Assembly (NCBI RefSeq): GCF_008805035.1
Contig: NZ_CP038018.1
Coordinates: forward strand, 372,001-436,000
Reading direction: 5' to 3'
Origin: Eikenella exigua
Lineage (GTDB): Bacteria > Pseudomonadota > Gammaproteobacteria > Burkholderiales > Neisseriaceae
DNA length: 64,000 nt
Shown here one piece after another: positions 61,441 to 64,000 of this stretch (position 1 is the first letter of the stretch; the number at the start of each line of letters is the position of its first letter). Made by a program: the position numbers and the translations under genes. The notes below the pieces were generated by a model. It ran no database searches and had not been told where the DNA came from. It worked only from the letters and a program-made list of their open reading frames with translations.

Positions 61441-62184
61441 TTATGATGGGATATCTCGTTCCTCCTGCTGAATTTTCTGCAGGAGCCTAGATTCCTCTGG
61501 GGTTAATGCGCGGCCGGTCAAAAGGTCTGGTCGGCGCTGCAGGGTGCGGCGCAACGCTTGTTCTAAGCGCCATTCCGCAATCAGGGCGTGGTTGCCGCTG
61601 CGCAATACAGCGGGCACGGTCATGCCCTGAAATTCTATCGGGCGGGTGTAGTGTGGGCAGTCTAAGAGGCCGTTGGCAAAAGAATCCTGCCCGGCCGAGT
61701 CGGCATCGCCCAGCACGCCGGGAATCAGCCTCAACACTGCATCCACCAGCATCATGGCTGGCAATTCGCCGCCAGATACTACAAAGTCGCCAATGCTGAT
61801 TTCTTCATCGATGGCACTGCTCAGCAGACGCTCGTCGATGCCTTCGTAGCGGCCACAAACCAAAATCAAACTGTCTAGTTTAGCCAGTTCGGCTGCTTTT
61901 TGGTGCGTGAACGGGCTACCTTGCGGGCTGAGGTAAACAACTTTGCCATTGTACTGCGCTTTGGCGGCATCGATTGCCAATTGCAGTGGTTCAGCCATCA
62001 TAATCATGCCAGGGCCGCCGCCAAAAGGCCTGTCGTCGATGTAGCCCAATTTATTATCGGCAAACTGGCGTGGGTTGATGCTGTTGAAATGCCATAAGCC
62101 GCGTTGCAGGGCGCGGCCGGTTACGCCGTAATCGGTGATGCTGCGGAACATCTCGCCAAACAGGGTAATGGCTTGGATATACAT
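61441..62184 (-). CDS. trmD: tRNA (guanine-N1)-methyltransferase TrmD
   Basis: The 247-residue SPOUT-class enzyme methylates G37 and protects the reading frame. The start is ATG 62184 (MYIQAITLFGEMF), which shares its A with the rimM stop (TGATG). FNSINPRQFADNKLGYIDDR and the trefoil-knot motifs LSPQGSPF, LVCGRYEGIDERL and SIGDFVVSGGELPAM are in place. Confidence 0.97.
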   Translation of the reverse strand: MYIQAITLFGEMFRSITDYGVTGRALQRGLWHFNSINPRQFADNKLGYIDDRPFGGGPGMIMMAEPLQLAIDAAKAQYNGKVVYLSPQGSPFTHQKAAELAKLDSLILVCGRYEGIDERLLSSAIDEEISIGDFVVSGGELPAMMLVDAVLRLIPGVLGDADSAGQDSFANGLLDCPHYTRPIEFQGMTVPAVLRSGNHALIAEWRLEQALRRTLQRRPDLLTGRALTPEESRLLQKIQQEERDIPS

Positions 62185-62696
62185 CAGTAATCCAAGCCCC
62201 AATCAGCAATGATGCTGCCTTGTTCCAAATCCACATTGTCGATGTAGTGATCGACAAACGGAATCAGTTTGCGGCCATGCTCACCATCTACCACCAAAAT
62301 ATCGTGTGCACCGGTTTCCACCAGGCTGTTTACTGTGCCGATGAGTTCGTTTTGCCGGTTTTGCACCGTCAAGCCGACCAAGTCTGCCCAGTAGTATTCG
62401 CCTTCTTGAGCGGGCTCAAAATCGCTGCGTTTGATTTCGATGGTGTAGCCGCGCAATAGCTGTGCGGCATCGCGGTCGCTTATTTTGGCGAATTTTACTT
62501 GCAATTCATCGCCGGCCACCTGGCCGTTTTCCAACGTATAACTGCGGGAAACACCGTCTTTGCTCAGCTGCCATACAGGGTAGTCCAGTAGGCTGTCGGC
62601 ATATTCGGTATCGGCGGCTACTTTTACCCAGCCTTTGATGCCGAAAGCGCCTTTCACATAGCCCATGGCTACCCAGTTGTCTTGGCTGCGGCTCAT
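62184..62696 (-). CDS. rimM: Ribosome maturation factor RimM
   Basis: The 170-residue 30S assembly factor has WVAMGYVKGAFGIKGWVKV at the N-terminus, LLRGYTIEIKRSDFEP, a YYWADLVGLTV PRC-barrel start, and GRKLIPFVDHYIDNVD near the end. It is coupled to trmD (overlap) and lies 16 bp after rpsP. Confidence 0.97.
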   Translation of the reverse strand: MSRSQDNWVAMGYVKGAFGIKGWVKVAADTEYADSLLDYPVWQLSKDGVSRSYTLENGQVAGDELQVKFAKISDRDAAQLLRGYTIEIKRSDFEPAQEGEYYWADLVGLTVQNRQNELIGTVNSLVETGAHDILVVDGEHGRKLIPFVDHYIDNVDLEQGSIIADWGLDY

Positions 62697-62712
62697 GACG
62701 GGTATTCCGGGA

Positions 62713-62961
62713 TTAAGCGGCTTTCTGCTGCTCTTTTACCAAGCGGGCAACGGCGTCGCTCACTTGCGCGCCTTGGCTCACCCAGTAGTTCAGGCGTTCG
62801 GTGTTCAGGCGTACGCGTTCTTGTTTTTCGTTGGCTACGGGGTTGTAGAAACCAACGCGCTCGATGAAGCGGCCGTCACGACGGTTGCGTGAATCGGCTA
62901 CCACGATGTTGAAAAACGGAGAATGCTTGGAGCCGCCGCGCGAAAAACGGATAACTACCAT
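62713..62961 (-). CDS. rpsP: 30S ribosomal protein S16
   Basis: The 82-residue protein opens MVVIRFSRGGSKHSPFFNIV and has VADSRNRRDGRFIERVGFYN, NPVANEKQERVRLNTERL and a VSQGAQVSDAVARLV end. It is the first gene of rpsP-rimM-trmD-rplS. GGAAGAAGGAAT precedes the start. Confidence 0.98.
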   Translation of the reverse strand: MVVIRFSRGGSKHSPFFNIVVADSRNRRDGRFIERVGFYNPVANEKQERVRLNTERLNYWVSQGAQVSDAVARLVKEQQKAA

Positions 62962-63356
62962 ATTTATTATTCCTTCTTCCTTTGGGAAATTTGATCAATA
63001 AGAAAACAGCGGATTCTAGGGTAATTTGCCATACGGGCGCAAGCATTTGTTGAAAAAATACCGTTTTACCGTGGTATTGGGTGGACGGTATGCCGCAAGC
63101 GGCTCGCTTTGGGTGCGGGGTTGCGCTGTATTTTCAGGTAGCCTTTTTCTTGGTAGATACTACGCCAACAGGCTACCTGAAACCAAACTCTCGGGCAAAC
63201 TAGTTAGCTGCCCTTGATTTTCGCAGCGGCGGTGCCATTTGCCTGCTGTTCGTGATGGCGGATTAGATTGCCTTTCGATTCCAAGCGAGCCAACGCCGTG
63301 GCTAAAGTTAAGTTCATCCGCCCTATATTTGATCAAGCTATTTTGGGAACCGTTTT
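62962..63356. other. Intergenic region between rpsP and hslU
   Basis: This stretch holds a run of DUS copies (63133-63145 and 63167-63182) but no convincing gene. The divergent promoters of rpsP and hslU must lie here. A stretch near 63285-63310 (GAGCCAACGCCGTGGC) has the look of a Correia core remnant. Confidence 0.5.
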
Positions 63357-64000
63357 ATGAGCACTTCCGTGATGACTCCGCAAGAAATCGTCCATGAGCT
63401 GGACAAACACATCATCGGCCAACAGCAGGCCAAAAAGGCCGTGGCTGTGGCCTTACGCAACCGCTACCGCAGAAGCCAGGTGGCCGAGCCGCTGCAAAGC
63501 GAAATCGTGCCGAAAAATATCCTGATGATCGGCCCCACCGGCGTGGGCAAAACCGAAATTGCCCGCCGTTTGGCGCGGCTGGCCAATGCGCCGTTTATCA
63601 AAATCGAGGCCACCAAGTTTACCGAAGTGGGCTATGTGGGACGTGATGTGGACAGCATCGTGCGCGATTTAATGGAAATCGCCCTGAAGAATTTGCGCGA
63701 ACAGGCTGTGCGTAAAAACCGCGCCCGCGCCCAAGATGCTGCCGAAAACCGCGTGCTCGATGCGCTTTTGCCGCCCCCGCCGCAAACCGGCTTCGAAGGC
63801 GAACCGGCCGAACCGCAGCCTGAAAGCCACACACGCAAAAAATTCCGCGAAATGCTGCGCCAGGGCGAATTGGACGATAAAGAAATCAATATCGAACTGA
63901 GCCAAGCCTCGCCTACCTCCATGCAAGTGATGGGCCCGCCCGGGATGGAAGAATTCAGCAGCCAGCTGCAAGACATGTTTGCCAACCTCAGCAAAGGCCG
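63357..64000 (+). CDS. hslU: ATP-dependent protease ATPase subunit HslU (cut by the window end)
   Basis: The first ~214 codons are present. MSTSVMTPQEIVHELDKHII starts the protein, the P-loop is MIGPTGVGKTEIARRL and the pore motif EVGYVGRDVDSIVRDL follows. The I-domain begins near RAQDAAENRVLDALLP. HslU unfolds substrates for the HslV peptidase; hslV is not in the upstream window. The ATG at 63357 is the natural family start. Confidence 0.95.
   Translation, partial: MSTSVMTPQEIVHELDKHIIGQQQAKKAVAVALRNRYRRSQVAEPLQSEIVPKNILMIGPTGVGKTEIARRLARLANAPFIKIEATKFTEVGYVGRDVDSIVRDLMEIALKNLREQAVRKNRARAQDAAENRVLDALLPPPPQTGFEGEPAEPQPESHTRKKFREMLRQGELDDKEINIELSQASPTSMQVMGPPGMEEFSSQLQDMFANLSKG

Noticed and set aside
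63357..64000. A truncated hslU pseudogene
   Set aside because: The frame is open to the last base; it is simply cut by the window.

Overview
The window is a chromosomal segment of a member of the Neisseriaceae, most likely an Eikenella species. The best evidence is the 12-base DNA uptake sequence AGGCTACCTGAA (and its reverse complement), the published Eikenella dialect of the neisserial DUS. It occurs dozens of times, singly and as inverted pairs that act as terminators. Correia-type elements, duplicated adhesin-complex-type proteins and the operon structures (plsX/rpmF/yceD, rpsP-rimM-trmD-rplS, yajC-secD-secF, lapA-lapB, lpxH) fit the same family. Most genes are ordinary housekeeping genes.

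Layout. 0.4-9.5 kb: NSS transporter, YdiL-like regulator, tcdA, universal stress protein, a lipoprotein, hemW, a frameshifted periplasmic gene, a three-part MutT/Nudix protein, an orphan AAA ATPase and a DUF4189 protein. 9.6-23.3 kb: glnD, relA, apt, psd, argG, a second DUF4189 gene in inverted orientation, hflX, nadK, miaA and an RDD-family pseudogene. 23.9-28.3 kb: a small integrated element flanked by a 17-bp repeat of the tRNA-Leu(GAG) 3' end. It carries a truncated integrase, an AlpA-like regulator, a second HTH protein, a KilA-N stub, two short genes of unknown role and two sets of phased palindromes. 28.3-35.8 kb: tRNA-Leu, secG, tpiA, plsX, a phosphoribosyltransferase, rpmF, yceD, maf, a YciI protein, a tetrapyrrole-methylase-family methyltransferase and a two-domain glycosyltransferase. 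35.8-36.8 kb: an IS5-family element inserted in a Correia element.

36.8-42.6 kb: an amino-acid ABC permease, pyrF, a DUF4375-like gene, a 16-bp tandem repeat, lapB, lapA, a cupin and a two-domain adhesin-complex/lysozyme-inhibitor-like protein. 42.6-49.7 kb: a lipid-metabolism cluster resembling E. coli ynbA/ynbC/ynbD, with an acyltransferase and several small membrane proteins. It is interrupted by a one-domain adhesin-complex paralogue. It contains DUS of foreign neisserial dialects (AGGTCGTCTGAA, AGGCCGTCTGAA) and ends in a tRNA-Thr fragment, so it was probably acquired from a Neisseria-like donor. 50-64 kb: secF-secD-yajC, lpxH, an ArsC/Spx-like protein, a lipoprotein, dtd, gyrA, an endonuclease/exonuclease/phosphatase protein, rplS-trmD-rimM-rpsP and the 5' part of hslU.

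No rRNA operon, CRISPR array or complete prophage is visible. The points most worth a second look are the small tRNA-Leu element with its phased palindromes, the foreign-dialect lipid cluster, a DUS-tailed dispersed repeat found in at least eight places, the inverted DUF4189 pair, the tandem adhesin-complex domains and the use of the DUS as a ribosome binding site.
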